DNA from: Moraxella sp.
GTDB lineage: Bacteria > Pseudomonadota > Gammaproteobacteria > Pseudomonadales > Moraxellaceae
DNA length: 64,000 nt
Assembly (NCBI RefSeq): GCF_030525845.1
Contig: NZ_JAUNDY010000004.1
Span: 1 to 64,000 of the forward strand
Direction of reading: 5' to 3'
Both the position numbers and the translations under genes were made by a program. Shown one piece after another: positions 25,581 through 32,896 of the stretch. The notes beneath the pieces are model-generated. The model saw only the letters and a program-made list of their open reading frames with translations. It had not been told where the DNA came from and did no database searches. How positions within the stretch are numbered: the stretch's first letter is position 1; every line of letters starts with the position of its first letter.

Positions 25581-25648
25581 AATTATTTTCTATTAAAAAT
25601 CAAATATTTAATTGATGTTTGATTTTTGGAATTGCAAATATATTGCAT

Positions 25649-25675
25649 AAAAAAAGCGGACAAAAGTCCGCTTAG
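25649..25675 (-). terminator. Terminator of the PrtN-like gene
   Basis: AAGCGGAC-AAAA-GTCCGCTT hairpin; on the minus strand it is followed by seven T residues, right after the PrtN stop. Confidence 0.8.
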
Positions 25676-25676
25676 G

Positions 25677-25919
25677 TTAGACATTCATTGCTTGCCAGTC
25701 CTGCCGCGCCTGTTCTCGCTCCTGCTCCAACCACATCGCCAAGTCCGATAAATTTACAAAATGTTCGGCTTGACTGCTCTTGTCGGTGCGAAAAGTGGGG
25801 AAGGGCAGGCTACATTTGTTCGCTTCCTTTCTTGCCGTGTCTGCATTAAGATGTGGCAGGTAGTCAGCGATGATGGCATTTAATGCAACAACTGGCGACT
25901 TGTAACGCAAAAATAGCAT
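25677..25919 (-). CDS. PrtN-like pyocin activator protein
   Basis: An 80-residue protein. The order Y-K-S-P-V-V-A-L, then A-D-x-L-P-H-L, A-R-K-E-A-N-K, LPFPTFRTDKSSQAEHFV and D-L-A-x-W-L fits the pyocin activator PrtN family, small DNA-binding proteins that switch on pyocin or prophage genes. Members are common in prophages of Neisseriales and Moraxellaceae. It is complete and has a terminator but no good ribosome-binding site. Its target promoters may be gone, because most of the phage is missing. Confidence 0.6.
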   Translation of the reverse strand: MLFLRYKSPVVALNAIIADYLPHLNADTARKEANKCSLPFPTFRTDKSSQAEHFVNLSDLAMWLEQEREQARQDWQAMNV

Positions 25920-25926
25920 TGTTGCG

Positions 25927-26313
25927 ATGTCTCAAAAAATGCTTGATGGCGTGCTAGACATTGATGATATGTGGGCGATACTCTACGGCAAAGATACAGA
26001 CGATGCGTGGGATAGCGATATTGCCTTGATAAAGGCAAACCCAAATTATAACATCTCGGTATCGGGCGAATTTTTGCAAGCACGGCAACGAGATGCCAAA
26101 ACTTCGGCACGCAAACAGTCGGTATTTCGCACCAAGCACCTAAATGAGTGGGTGGGGGCAAAAAATGCGTGGCTAAACATTGCCAAATGGCAAAATACCC
26201 CTGCACGAAAGTCTCTACACGAGCTGGAAAACCGTCCGGACATTGCTGAATATTTGGCAGAAAGTCAATCTGATGATTTTTTGCAAAAAGGCAAAGATAT
26301 TGAGCTGTCTTGA
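25927..26313 (+). pseudogene. Phage terminase large subunit, C-terminal fragment
   Basis: About 129 codons match the nuclease-domain end of HK97-type large terminases: DIDDMWAILYG, the W-D-S-D segment, IKANPNYNISVSGEFL, FRTKHLNEWV and W-L-N-I-A-K-W. These enzymes cut concatemeric phage DNA and pump it into the prohead. The ATPase domain (about 350 residues) is missing and the first in-frame ATG is at 25927, eight bases past the PrtN start on the other strand, so the junction lies there. Not functional. Confidence 0.65.
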
Positions 26314-26373
26314 TATTGACAGCGCGATACCCTGTGGAGTATCATAATGCTATTATGGCATTAAGTGTCAATA
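26314..26373 (+). ncRNA. Sequence able to fold as a three-way junction; unknown RNA or DNA element
   Basis: Outer arms TATTGACA (26314-26321) and TGTCAATA (26366-26373) are exactly complementary. Between them lie hairpin 1, GATACCC with GGAGTATC (26326-26343, one bulged A), and hairpin 2, TAATGC with GCATTA (26345-26363). The fold is seen in the sequence; whether it acts as RNA, as a protein site or as a small mobile-element end is unknown. It starts at the stop of the terminase fragment and runs into a terminator-like hairpin. Confidence 0.35.
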
Positions 26374-26407
26374 AGGCGATTATCCGTTTGGATAGTTGCC
26401 TTTTTTA
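26373..26407 (+). terminator. Terminator-like hairpin after the terminase fragment
   Basis: AGGC, TATCC / GGATA, GCCT form an interrupted stem with a GTTT loop and a run of six T residues. Confidence 0.6.
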
Positions 26408-26411
26408 TCGC

Positions 26412-26729
26412 CTAAGCAGTAGCAAGCTCGCCAATCAGCTCGGGGCGTTTGGCAAGCAAATCTAAAAGCACACGAGCCGAACCGCTTGGCTGTCTTTGTC
26501 CTTGCTCCCACGATTTGAGCGTGTTTACTGAAATGCCAATGGCACGGGCGAACTGGCTTTGGGATAGATTGTTTTGTTGTCTGATGGTGGCAGGGTTAAT
26601 GCGGTATTGCCCTTTGTTAAACTGTTCAAGAGAGCGGGTTAGGCTCTCACGCACAGCTTCGGCATCTGGGTCATCGTCAATAATTGCCTGAACAATGGCA
26701 TCAATGTTGTCAAATTTTGGTAGGGTCAT
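26412..26729 (-). CDS. higA: HigA-type antitoxin with XRE helix-turn-helix
   Basis: A 105-residue protein. The C-terminal half is an XRE helix-turn-helix (NNLSQSQFARAIGISVNTLK then SWEQGQRQPSG), the arrangement of HigA antitoxins that bind both toxin and operator. The start at ATG 26729 overlaps the toxin stop by four bases (ATGA), so translation is coupled. The reading frame extends further upstream but those codons lie inside the toxin gene. Toxin-first order is typical of HigBA. Confidence 0.82.
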   Translation of the reverse strand: MTLPKFDNIDAIVQAIIDDDPDAEAVRESLTRSLEQFNKGQYRINPATIRQQNNLSQSQFARAIGISVNTLKSWEQGQRQPSGSARVLLDLLAKRPELIGELATA

Positions 26730-27025
26730 TGTTTCTTTCCTTTTAGGGTGTTTGGGGAGATGTTTTCTTGTCTGTTTTTGGCATAGACCGAAAAGCAAAC
26801 AATCATACCGTTTTCTAACAGATTGTAATAAATCACACGCACACCGCCTTGTTTGCCCTTGCCTTTGGCAGACCAACGCAGTTTGCGAAATCCGCCCGTT
26901 TTTGGGATAACATCGCCTGCCAAAGGGTTTTTGGATAAAAAAGTGATGAAATCGCTTTTTTCGTCATCGCTCCAAACGGTTTTGGATTGGGCGATAAAAT
27001 CATCGGTTTCGGCAATGGTGTACAT
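26726..27025 (-). CDS. higB: HigB/RelE-like toxin
   Basis: A 99-residue RelE-superfamily protein of the HigB-2 type, with GGFRKLRWSAKGKGKQGGVR (a basic substrate-binding loop), VIYYNLLENG and YAKNRQENI. It would cleave mRNA on ribosomes. It precedes its antitoxin gene. The locus may have kept the prophage remnant from being lost, because loss of the antitoxin gene is harmful. All typical motifs seem intact. Confidence 0.82.
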   Translation of the reverse strand: MYTIAETDDFIAQSKTVWSDDEKSDFITFLSKNPLAGDVIPKTGGFRKLRWSAKGKGKQGGVRVIYYNLLENGMIVCFSVYAKNRQENISPNTLKGKKQ

Positions 27026-27045
27026 AATGGCTTATCTTTGATTGA

Positions 27046-27071
27046 ATACATTGTATTATAACACTATGTAT
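27046..27071. promoter_or_regulatory. Candidate HigA operator
   Basis: ATACAT (27046-27051) and ATGTAT (27066-27071) form an inverted repeat around TATTATAA, 21 bp before the toxin start. It includes -10-like sequences. Autoregulation by HigA is inferred. Confidence 0.4.
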
Positions 27072-27098
27072 TATAATTGCAAGTGATTTTTTGATTTT

Positions 27099-27124
27099 AA
27101 CCGCTTTTTTGAGCGGTTTTTTTA
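27099..27124. terminator. Terminator hairpin upstream of the 27143 gene
   Basis: AACCGC-TTTTTT-GCGGTT-type stem followed by seven T residues. No complete plus-strand gene precedes it, so it probably belongs to deleted phage sequence. Confidence 0.6.
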
Positions 27125-27142
27125 TTGCAAAAAGGAAATAAA

Positions 27143-27451
27143 ATGAAATTTTTTGGTTGGCTAGGCTCACTTTTCGGGCGAACTCGCCTAGATAAGAGGC
27201 AAACTACTGACCCCTTTATCGGCACAACATCGGCAAGTGGCAACGCCGGACTGATGGCTGGTAAATCTTACTTGTTTAGCGAAACGGCTGGCAAGACCAA
27301 TTCGCCCACCCATACCGCCAAGCAATACGACCACAACCTACCACACAGCGTGCAGGTGGACTCGGACAGTATGGCAAAACACCAAGAAATCCTAGCCTAC
27401 TGCGAAGCTCACAAAGTGGACTACACCACCGCCGTAATGGCAATCGGTTAA
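27143..27451 (+). CDS. Small phage-associated protein, unknown
   Basis: 102 residues starting at ATG 27143 with AAAGGAAATAA before it, a good ribosome-binding site. There is a short hydrophobic/aromatic N-terminus (FFGWLGSLFG), a Ser/Thr-rich middle and a C-terminal helix ending AVMAIG. I recognise no family. Its position in the prophage and its ribosome-binding site suggest an original phage gene, possibly intact. Confidence 0.45.
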   Translation: MKFFGWLGSLFGRTRLDKRQTTDPFIGTTSASGNAGLMAGKSYLFSETAGKTNSPTHTAKQYDHNLPHSVQVDSDSMAKHQEILAYCEAHKVDYTTAVMAIG

Positions 27452-27473
27452 ATTTATTGATAAGGAAAAATTT

Positions 27474-27530
27474 ATGAAAACCCAAGCAATTAGCCTTTTG
27501 ACCCTATCCGTCCTACTCGCCCAAGACAGA
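27474..27530 (+). pseudogene. N-terminal fragment of an unknown phage gene
   Basis: AAGGAAAAATTT precedes an ATG at 27474, followed by about 17 codons (M-K-T-Q-A-I-S-L-L-T-L-S-V-L-L-A) resembling a signal peptide or membrane helix. After about 27530 the sequence becomes the 3' end of the minus-strand protease/scaffold gene, so the gene is cut off. Confidence 0.35.
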
Positions 27531-27549
27531 GTGTGGATTTGGGTGTGGC

Positions 27550-27951
27550 TTAGGCTTTGCGTGCCTTTGCGTCCGCTAGTAGCGGATTTTCAGGTACATT
27601 GGCAGACTGAGCCACACCACCCGCTCCATACTGCTCGGACAACAAAAAGTCTTTTTCGCCTTGTTTTGGCAAGCCTTTGGCAAAGTCGCCAATCACGCCA
27701 TCTACTTTGTCATCATCAAGCGACAACAGTAGGTCAAAACTTGACTGCGATAAGTGGGTGTATTCGCCCTTGTCATTTTTGACAAAGCCGTTTTGGGAGA
27801 GTTTGGCTTCAACGCTGGCTTTTTTGCTTTTCTTTTTAAGCTCTGCATTTTCAGCTTTGAGTTTTTCTAGCTCTGCTTGCAAATCAACAATGGTTCTGCT
27901 TAGCTCATCAACATTTGGGCGAGCGGTTGGATTTGGGTTTTCGGTTGCCAT
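27550..27951 (-). CDS. Nested scaffold protein from an internal start of the protease gene
   Basis: An in-frame ATG at 27951 is preceded by AAAAGGAAAA at good spacing and would give a 133-residue protein (M-A-T-E-N-P-N start) made of the linker, coiled coil and tail only. Nested scaffold genes of this kind are established in lambda (C/Nu3) and Mu. That this start is used here is an inference. Confidence 0.5.
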   Translation of the reverse strand: MATENPNPTARPNVDELSRTIVDLQAELEKLKAENAELKKKSKKASVEAKLSQNGFVKNDKGEYTHLSQSSFDLLLSLDDDKVDGVIGDFAKGLPKQGEKDFLLSEQYGAGGVAQSANVPENPLLADAKARKA

Positions 27952-28494
27952 TGGGTTTTCCTTTTGGTTGGGATTGGAATTGGTTGGGTTATTGGATAAA
28001 ATCATCGCCAAAGTGTTACTGTCCACACCCGTAGGGGTAAAGGACACTTCTGGCACGGTGCAATTTTTTAAAATTCGCATTGGGTAGCCATAGGTCTGCC
28101 CATTAACGACTACCGTCTCGTGTTCTTGCAAATCTTGGTAGTAGCCCGCACTGATATGGGCGGACATTTGCAAGGGAAAGCCATCGTCAGCATCTTTGGC
28201 AAGTTTCTGGGCATCATCATTACTGAGTAATGTACCGTCAATTTTTAAGGCATACCCATCAAGCGACAATTTGCCAAAGCCTAGACGTACATTACGGTCG
28301 TGCAAGGACAACACAGGTACTTTGTCGGATAGGGTAATGCTATCCATGTCCACAATGGCTCGCTCGCCATAGTAGGAAAATGGCAAACCGCTATTGGCAA
28401 TACCTGTAAAGGTACGAAGTTTAGCGTTGTCGTCCGTCTTACTGATGGCGACATCGGATAAGTTGGAAAGTAGGTAGTTGTGTTCGGTTGGCAT
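27550..28494 (-). CDS. Phage prohead protease with C-terminal scaffold domain
   Basis: A 314-residue protein. The N-terminal ~170 residues show the head-maturation protease pattern (TFTGIANSGLPF, VPVLSLHDRNVRLGFG with the likely catalytic His, SAHISAGYY with the likely Ser, then VPEVSFTPTGVD). After a Pro/Asn linker comes a coiled coil (residues ~205-235: DELSRTIVDLQAELEKLKAE, etc.) and a scaffold-like tail. The ATG at 28494 with GGGGCGAG upstream is preferred to the TTG at 28506. It is on the strand opposite to the terminase and tape-measure fragments, so rearrangement is likely. The frame is open throughout. Confidence 0.65.
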   Translation of the reverse strand: MPTEHNYLLSNLSDVAISKTDDNAKLRTFTGIANSGLPFSYYGERAIVDMDSITLSDKVPVLSLHDRNVRLGFGKLSLDGYALKIDGTLLSNDDAQKLAKDADDGFPLQMSAHISAGYYQDLQEHETVVVNGQTYGYPMRILKNCTVPEVSFTPTGVDSNTLAMILSNNPTNSNPNQKENPMATENPNPTARPNVDELSRTIVDLQAELEKLKAENAELKKKSKKASVEAKLSQNGFVKNDKGEYTHLSQSSFDLLLSLDDDKVDGVIGDFAKGLPKQGEKDFLLSEQYGAGGVAQSANVPENPLLADAKARKA

Positions 28495-28506
28495 AACTCG
28501 CCCCAA

Positions 28507-28822
28507 AATACGATTTTGCGGTATTTTAAAGGACTTAATGATTTGGCGTTAGGCGAAAGGGTTCAGGGGTTGAGATTGATTAAAAATTAGACAAAAACCA
28601 CCCAAAAACCCAAAACGCAGTTTAAGGCGATTTTAGGGGGTTTTTAGGGCGATTAAATTTGGGTGGGGCAAACGTACCACTTTAATCTTTCAAACGAATT
28701 TAAACGGTATTTAAATGGGTTTTAAATGGGGTGTAAGATTGGGGGTGGTGGGGCGGGAGAATTGGGGGCAGAAATGAAAAATCCGCCCTGTGTGTGTGGG
28801 GGGGGGGGGGGGGCGGACTTGG
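28507..28822. other. Non-coding prophage stretch with G-rich runs
   Basis: No credible gene. It contains several GGGG-type runs, a repeated TTTAAATGGG-like element near 28690-28730 and a G16 homopolymer. Open frames across it are translations of G-runs and are not counted. Confidence 0.5.
28798..28813 (+). repeat. G16 homopolymer after a short TG repeat
   Basis: Four TG units (28791-28797) lead directly into sixteen consecutive G residues. Tract length is uncertain in any sequencing method. Confidence 0.85.
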
Positions 28823-29107
28823 TTAGGTGGTGGCGGTGTAGCGAGGGTCTTGCTTTATGGTGGTTAATAACACTTGTTGCCATTCTTGGTTGGGGAGTTT
28901 TAGGGTTTGAATGGTTTGAAAAACCGCATTAAATGTCTTTTTATCAAGGCTTGATAAATCAAGCTCCCCAAAAAACTCAATATCACCTGCAATCTCTTGG
29001 CGGTCGCTTGCGTCTAAATGCTTATCAAAAACTGATTTAAGCCCATCAAATACAAGACTGGCAAAGCCCTTTGAGCCAAGTGTGTTTTTTTCATTGACGA
29101 TAATCAT
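28823..29107 (-). CDS. Small phage protein, unknown
   Basis: A 94-residue acidic, helical protein starting M-I-I-V-N-E with AGGAA upstream of ATG 29107. I do not recognise a family; its size and location would suit a tail-assembly or head-tail accessory protein, but that is only a guess. It is complete on the minus strand between the G-rich stretch and the tape-measure fragment. Confidence 0.4.
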   Translation of the reverse strand: MIIVNEKNTLGSKGFASLVFDGLKSVFDKHLDASDRQEIAGDIEFFGELDLSSLDKKTFNAVFQTIQTLKLPNQEWQQVLLTTIKQDPRYTATT

Positions 29108-29164
29108 TGGGCATTCCTATTCAATTAAGATGATTTTTTCTTGTAAATCTTTGGGTAATGATAG

Positions 29165-29446
29165 CCAGTAGCTGGCGTGGTGGCGGGGATTACCGCGTTG
29201 GTGGCAGGTGGTCTACTGCTATGGCAAAACTGGGACACAGTCAAAGCCAAAGCAGATGAAGTGTGGTTTGCCATTGGTGAGATTGTGGCAATGGCGGTGG
29301 AAAATGTCAAATCCTATTTTGTGGGGATTGGCGAATGGTTTGGCGGTATGTGGGAAAGTGTCAAAACCGCCATCAGCACCAAAATTGATGAAATAAAGCA
29401 AGCCTTTTGGCGGTGGCTTGCTGGTATGCCCGCCCCCCCATTATAA
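29165..29446 (+). pseudogene. Phage tail tape-measure protein, C-terminal-type fragment
   Basis: About 93 codons with a hydrophobic start (VAGITALVAGGLLLW) followed by Q-N-W-D-T-V-K-A-K-A, IGEWFGGMWESVKTAI and DEIKQAFW. The alternation of glycine-rich hydrophobic helix and W-x-x-V-K repeats is characteristic of tape-measure proteins, which set tail length. An in-frame TAG at 29162 and the integrase remnant at 29441 bound it on both sides, so it is an internal piece. Confidence 0.55.
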
Positions 29447-30037
29447 AAAAAAGGTGGTCAAGGCGGTTAATTCGTCATTGGTGGGCGTGCGGTCAAGGGA
29501 TTTTGAGTTGCTAATAACCCTGCGTTTTCTAAGGGCAGTGGTGGCTTGTTGTAACTCAAATTGCACGGTTTCAAGGGGTAGCCCCCAAGCTGATACCGCA
29601 TAATCAATGGTTGCCCTCAAAAATGAAAAATCGCCTTTAATTGTGGACGGTGTAACCCCTTCGTTTTCATCATCGCCACGAAACCGCCACAGGGCAAAGG
29701 CGGAGAAGTCTTGACGGGTAAGACTGCTCGCTTGCCGTTTGGCAATCGGATAACCTGCCACACGGGTTAAATTTTTGGTGTATTTGGGGTTAAATTGTTC
29801 TGCGACTTCATCACGATAACGCAAAATAAGGCTTGCAAGGGTGTCGTTGGTGGGTTTTTTGGCGATGTTGCCGTTTAACTCCAATTCAGCTTCGGTTTTT
29901 CTAATCCATTCTTTTGCCAAACTCTCTTTACTAAAAGTCTTGGATTGGCTAAAATTGTTGCCCTACCGACTTTGGCGGACGGTGGCGACAAAGCTGATTT
30001 TGCCATTTTTGGCGGTGCGTTTTGTAATCGTACCCAT
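29441..30037 (-). pseudogene. Phage integrase (tyrosine recombinase), broken
   Basis: Starting at ATG 30037 the frame reads M-G-T-I-T-K-R, a typical arm-binding N-terminus, but codon 25 is TAG (29965-29963). It then continues with the SAM-like core-binding domain (TLASLILRYRDEVAEQFN, SLTRQDFSAFALWRFRG, FLRATIDYAVSAW). The catalytic domain with R-H-R-Y is missing because the frame stops at 29441 against the tape-measure fragment. The gene is dead twice over, so the element cannot excise by itself. Confidence 0.75.
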
Positions 30038-30143
30038 AATTTGCAACTCCCGCAACTCGGTTGTAAAAAGTTGCAAATATATTACAACATTTATGTTAAA
30101 ATATGCAAGTTTATGCAACTTTATGCGAGTTTATACCAAAATT

Positions 30144-31175
30144 ATGACAACACAAAACCAAGAAAAATCCTTTGAAAATCAACATATTTTATTACAGCCC
30201 TTATATGTCGGGGGTTTGAAAATTGAGAATAGAATTTGGGTCGCACCGATGGCAGGCGTAACGGATAATCCCTTTCGCCGATTGGCAAAAAGTTTTGGGG
30301 CAGGTCATGCGGTAAGCGAGATGATTATCGCTGATACCGCCCTTTATGCTCGCCAAAAGTCCTTGTACCGTGCCAATTTTTCAGGAGAAATTGCCCCCAT
30401 ATCCGCCCAAGTCGCTGGGGCAGAGCCTGACAAATTGGCACAGGCGGTGCGATTTCAGGTGGAAAATGGGGCGTGTATCGTGGACATCAACATGGGTTGC
30501 CCTGCCAAAAAGGTGTGTCGTAAACTCGCTGGCTCGGCACTTTTGCAAGATTTGGATTTGGTCAAACGCCTGCTTGATAGTGCGGTAGAGTCGGTGGCGG
30601 ATTTGGACGTGCCAATCACCTTAAAAACACGGCTTGGCTTTGCTAATGGTCAAGAAAACATCCTCACTATCGCCCACATCGCCGAACAAGCAGGCATATC
30701 CGCCCTAGCCATACACGGACGCACCAGAGAGGATTTTTATACGGGTAATGCTCGCTACGAACTCATCAAAGAAGTTAAGGCAAATGCCAAAATCCCCATC
30801 ATCGTCAATGGCGACATTGATAGCCCCCAAAAAGCCAAATGGGTACAAGAGTACACAGAGGCGGATGCGGTGATGATAGGGCGAGCAGGACAAGGTCGTC
30901 CTTGGATTTTTCGGGACATTGCTCATTATCTGGCAACAGGCGAGCTTTTGCCAGAGCCGAGCGTGAGCGAGCTTCGCCAAATTGTTTTGACCCACCTTGA
31001 TGAGCTTTATCAATTTTATGGCGAATATTCAGGTTGTCGTATCGCTCGCAAACACATCGCATGGTATACAGGCGGTCTACCCAATTCTAATGCCTTTCGT
31101 GAAGCGATGTATCAGGAGGAAACCACGAGCGGACAATATAAAGTCGTAGATAAGTTTTTAAGCACAGGTTGCTAG
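30144..31175 (+). CDS. dusB: tRNA-dihydrouridine synthase B
   Basis: A 343-residue FMN enzyme that reduces uridines in the tRNA D-loop. NRIWVAPMAGVTDNPFR, DINMGCPAKKVCRKLAGSAL (catalytic Cys in GCPAKKV), TLKTRLG, LAIHGRTRED, NGDI and MIGRAGQGRPWIF follow DusB closely and rule out DusA or DusC. The first ~33 codons, up to the 14-bp repeat, seem to come from the prophage and differ from the displaced start at 25485. ATG 30144 is assumed; in-frame ATGs at 30093 and 30123 are alternatives, and no strong ribosome-binding site marks any of them. The enzyme should still be functional. It often pairs with fis in enterics, but not here. Confidence 0.88.
   Translation: MTTQNQEKSFENQHILLQPLYVGGLKIENRIWVAPMAGVTDNPFRRLAKSFGAGHAVSEMIIADTALYARQKSLYRANFSGEIAPISAQVAGAEPDKLAQAVRFQVENGACIVDINMGCPAKKVCRKLAGSALLQDLDLVKRLLDSAVESVADLDVPITLKTRLGFANGQENILTIAHIAEQAGISALAIHGRTREDFYTGNARYELIKEVKANAKIPIIVNGDIDSPQKAKWVQEYTEADAVMIGRAGQGRPWIFRDIAHYLATGELLPEPSVSELRQIVLTHLDELYQFYGEYSGCRIARKHIAWYTGGLPNSNAFREAMYQEETTSGQYKVVDKFLSTGC
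30243..30256 (+). repeat. attR-like copy of the 14-bp direct repeat
   Basis: GCACCGATGGCAGG within dusB codons for A-P-M-A-G, identical to 25554-25567. It marks the right edge of the prophage. Confidence 0.55.
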
Positions 31176-31195
31176 TTTTTAATTACGGTCAACAC

Positions 31196-31226
31196 CATCA
31201 AAAAACCATCTCAATCAGAGATGGTT
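31196..31226 (-). terminator. Terminator shared by dusB and the small lipoprotein gene
   Basis: AAACCATCTC and GAGATGGTTT around AATCA; on the minus strand it is followed by a T-run, just after the lipoprotein stop. Confidence 0.7.
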
Positions 31227-31236
31227 TGACACAAAA

Positions 31237-31461
31237 TCATTGCTTGTCTTTTTTCTTATCTTTTTTGGATTTTTTGTCGTTGTTGTTATCCCCCTCCTCA
31301 TCGCCATCAGGGATAATCGCACCCACCACCTTAGCTGTCCCTTTGGCGACACCTTTGGTGGTTTTGTACGCAACCTTAACAGGCGTGGTAACGACTTTGT
31401 GGACACAGCCTTGCAGTAAGAATGCACTTGAAATCACAAACATCAGTACAATTTGTTTCAT
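31237..31461 (-). CDS. Small lipoprotein
   Basis: 74 residues. The signal peptide ends in the lipobox LLQGC; the mature part begins V-H-K-V-V-T-T-P-V-K-V-A-Y-K-T-T-K-G and ends in a very charged Asp/Lys tail. This VHKVVT-VKVAYKTTKG head resembles a small lipoprotein family found in Acinetobacter and Moraxella with no known function. ATG 31461 was chosen over 31476 because the signal peptide begins there. It starts 15 bp after the argJ stop, so they are likely co-transcribed. Confidence 0.7.
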   Translation of the reverse strand: MKQIVLMFVISSAFLLQGCVHKVVTTPVKVAYKTTKGVAKGTAKVVGAIIPDGDEEGDNNNDKKSKKDKKKDKQ

Positions 31462-31476
31462 CTTAAAAATACTCAT

Positions 31477-32688
31477 TTATGAACGATAATCAGCGTTAAT
31501 TTTAACATAGTCGTACGACAAATCACAAGTATAAACTGTGTCGCTTGCCTCGCCTTCGTTTAGGTCGATACAAATGACAATCTCTGGGCGACTCATTACC
31601 GCCTGACCAAGTTCTTCGGTATAACCATCAGCAAGCCCACCACGCTCGCAGATTTTTACCTCATCAAGATAAACATCCACTTTCGCTTGTTCAAAGCTCA
31701 CACCCGCATAACCTGCCGCCGCCAAAATTCGCCCCCAATTGGGGTCAGAAGCAAAAAATGCAGTTTTTACCAGTGGCGAATGTGCAATGCTGTATGCGAT
31801 TTTGGCACAGTCCTCACTGCTTTTACCGCCCATCACTTTTACGGTGATGAACTTGGTCGCTCCCTCGCCATCTCGCACGATGAGCTGAGCGATTCTTATC
31901 ATCACGCTTTCAATGGCATGATAAATCGCTTCAAAATGCGGATGATTTTTGGTAATTTTTTCGCCCACTTGGGCGGTAGCAATCAAGGTACAACAGTCAT
32001 TGGTTGAGGTATCGCCATCTACCGTAATGCGGTTAAAAGATTTATTTACTGCCTGCACCAGCATGGATTGCAATAATTCTTTATCGATGTTAGCGTCGGT
32101 CGCCACAAAGCCTAGCATAGTTGCCATATTTGGGCGTATCATGCCAGCCCCTTTGGAAATTCCCGTTACGGTATAAACCACACCATCAAGTACAACCTGT
32201 TCACTATGACCCTTAGGAGTGGTGTCAGTTGTCATGATGCCAAAGGCAGCATCTAGCCAATTATCTTCGGTTAAGTTCGCCAACGCTGACTCCAAACCAG
32301 CAATGATTTTCTCACTTGGCAAGCTCTCGCCAATCACACCTGTGGAATACGGCAAAACTTGCTCGGGCTTTACCCCCACCTTATCAGCCAACGCCTTGCA
32401 CGTCGCCAACGCCCTATCATTGCCATCTTGACCTGTACCTGCATTGGCATTACCTGTGTTTATCATTAGGTAACGTGGATTGTTGGTTTGAATAAACTGC
32501 CTAACCAACTGCACAGGACTTGCACAAAACTGGTTTTGAGTGGTAACAACAGCCACTTGTGCATCAGAACAAAGCTCAAAAACTGTCAAATCCTTGCGAT
32601 TTTGATAGCGAACCCCCGCCTCTGTAACGCCGATTTTTATTCCTTTTACAGGACGTAATTTGACAAGTCCAACATTTCCTACTGGCAT
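31477..32688 (-). CDS. argJ: Bifunctional ornithine acetyltransferase / N-acetylglutamate synthase
   Basis: A 403-residue Ntn-type enzyme of arginine synthesis that recycles the acetyl group between acetylornithine and glutamate. The chain self-cleaves before the Thr of NMATMLGF, within K-G-A-G-M-I-R-P, producing alpha and beta subunits. [15 protein letters not shown] and ASDPNWGRI are further ArgJ motifs. The ATG at 32688 has AGGGG seven bases upstream; in-frame ATGs at 32700 and 32709 lack this. A bifunctional role depends on whether a separate argA exists, which cannot be judged here. Confidence 0.93.
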   Translation of the reverse strand: MPVGNVGLVKLRPVKGIKIGVTEAGVRYQNRKDLTVFELCSDAQVAVVTTQNQFCASPVQLVRQFIQTNNPRYLMINTGNANAGTGQDGNDRALATCKALADKVGVKPEQVLPYSTGVIGESLPSEKIIAGLESALANLTEDNWLDAAFGIMTTDTTPKGHSEQVVLDGVVYTVTGISKGAGMIRPNMATMLGFVATDANIDKELLQSMLVQAVNKSFNRITVDGDTSTNDCCTLIATAQVGEKITKNHPHFEAIYHAIESVMIRIAQLIVRDGEGATKFITVKVMGGKSSEDCAKIAYSIAHSPLVKTAFFASDPNWGRILAAAGYAGVSFEQAKVDVYLDEVKICERGGLADGYTEELGQAVMSRPEIVICIDLNEGEASDTVYTCDLSYDYVKINADYRS

Positions 32689-32896
32689 AATACCCCTCAT
32701 TATTTGCATTTAACCTTACTATTTTAACAAAGTTTTTATCTTTTTGGTAGAATCAATATCATGTATATTGAAATACACTCTATTATAAGGCATGCCCCAA
32801 GACAAATTATTACGATTGCGATAATAATCAGTAAATAAAATTTGGTAGAATAGGGACAAGTTTAATAATTTTCTTTTTGTTATGGGAGATTGCATT

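Larger units (their letters stand above)
25554..30256. mobile_element. Decayed prophage remnant integrated in the 5' end of dusB
   Basis: A 4.7-kb segment bounded by the 14-bp repeats. Inside are a PrtN-like activator, a terminase large-subunit fragment, a HigBA pair, a prohead protease with nested scaffold, a tape-measure fragment, an integrase with a nonsense codon and missing 3' end, and small unknown frames. Genes lie on both strands in a scrambled order, with abrupt junctions near 25920, 27530, 29165 and 29441, so multiple deletions have occurred. The integrase gene points away from dusB and starts 107 bp from it, the usual position for phages that use dus genes as attachment sites (well described for dusA). 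Confidence 0.75.

Noticed and set aside
28726..28932. Plus-strand open frame with Gly-rich and Trp-rich stretches
   Set aside because: It is mostly a translation of G-runs, including the G16 tract, with no ribosome-binding site, and it overlaps the end of a better minus-strand gene.
30038..30110. Several TTGCAA/TTGCAAC motifs between the integrase and dusB starts
   Set aside because: They might be integrase or excisionase arm sites or promoter elements, but spacing is irregular and no test is possible here.
31169..31489. Plus-strand open frame with many Ser/Leu over the small lipoprotein gene
   Set aside because: It is the complement of the Lys/Asp-rich tail and signal peptide of the lipoprotein, and it crosses a terminator.
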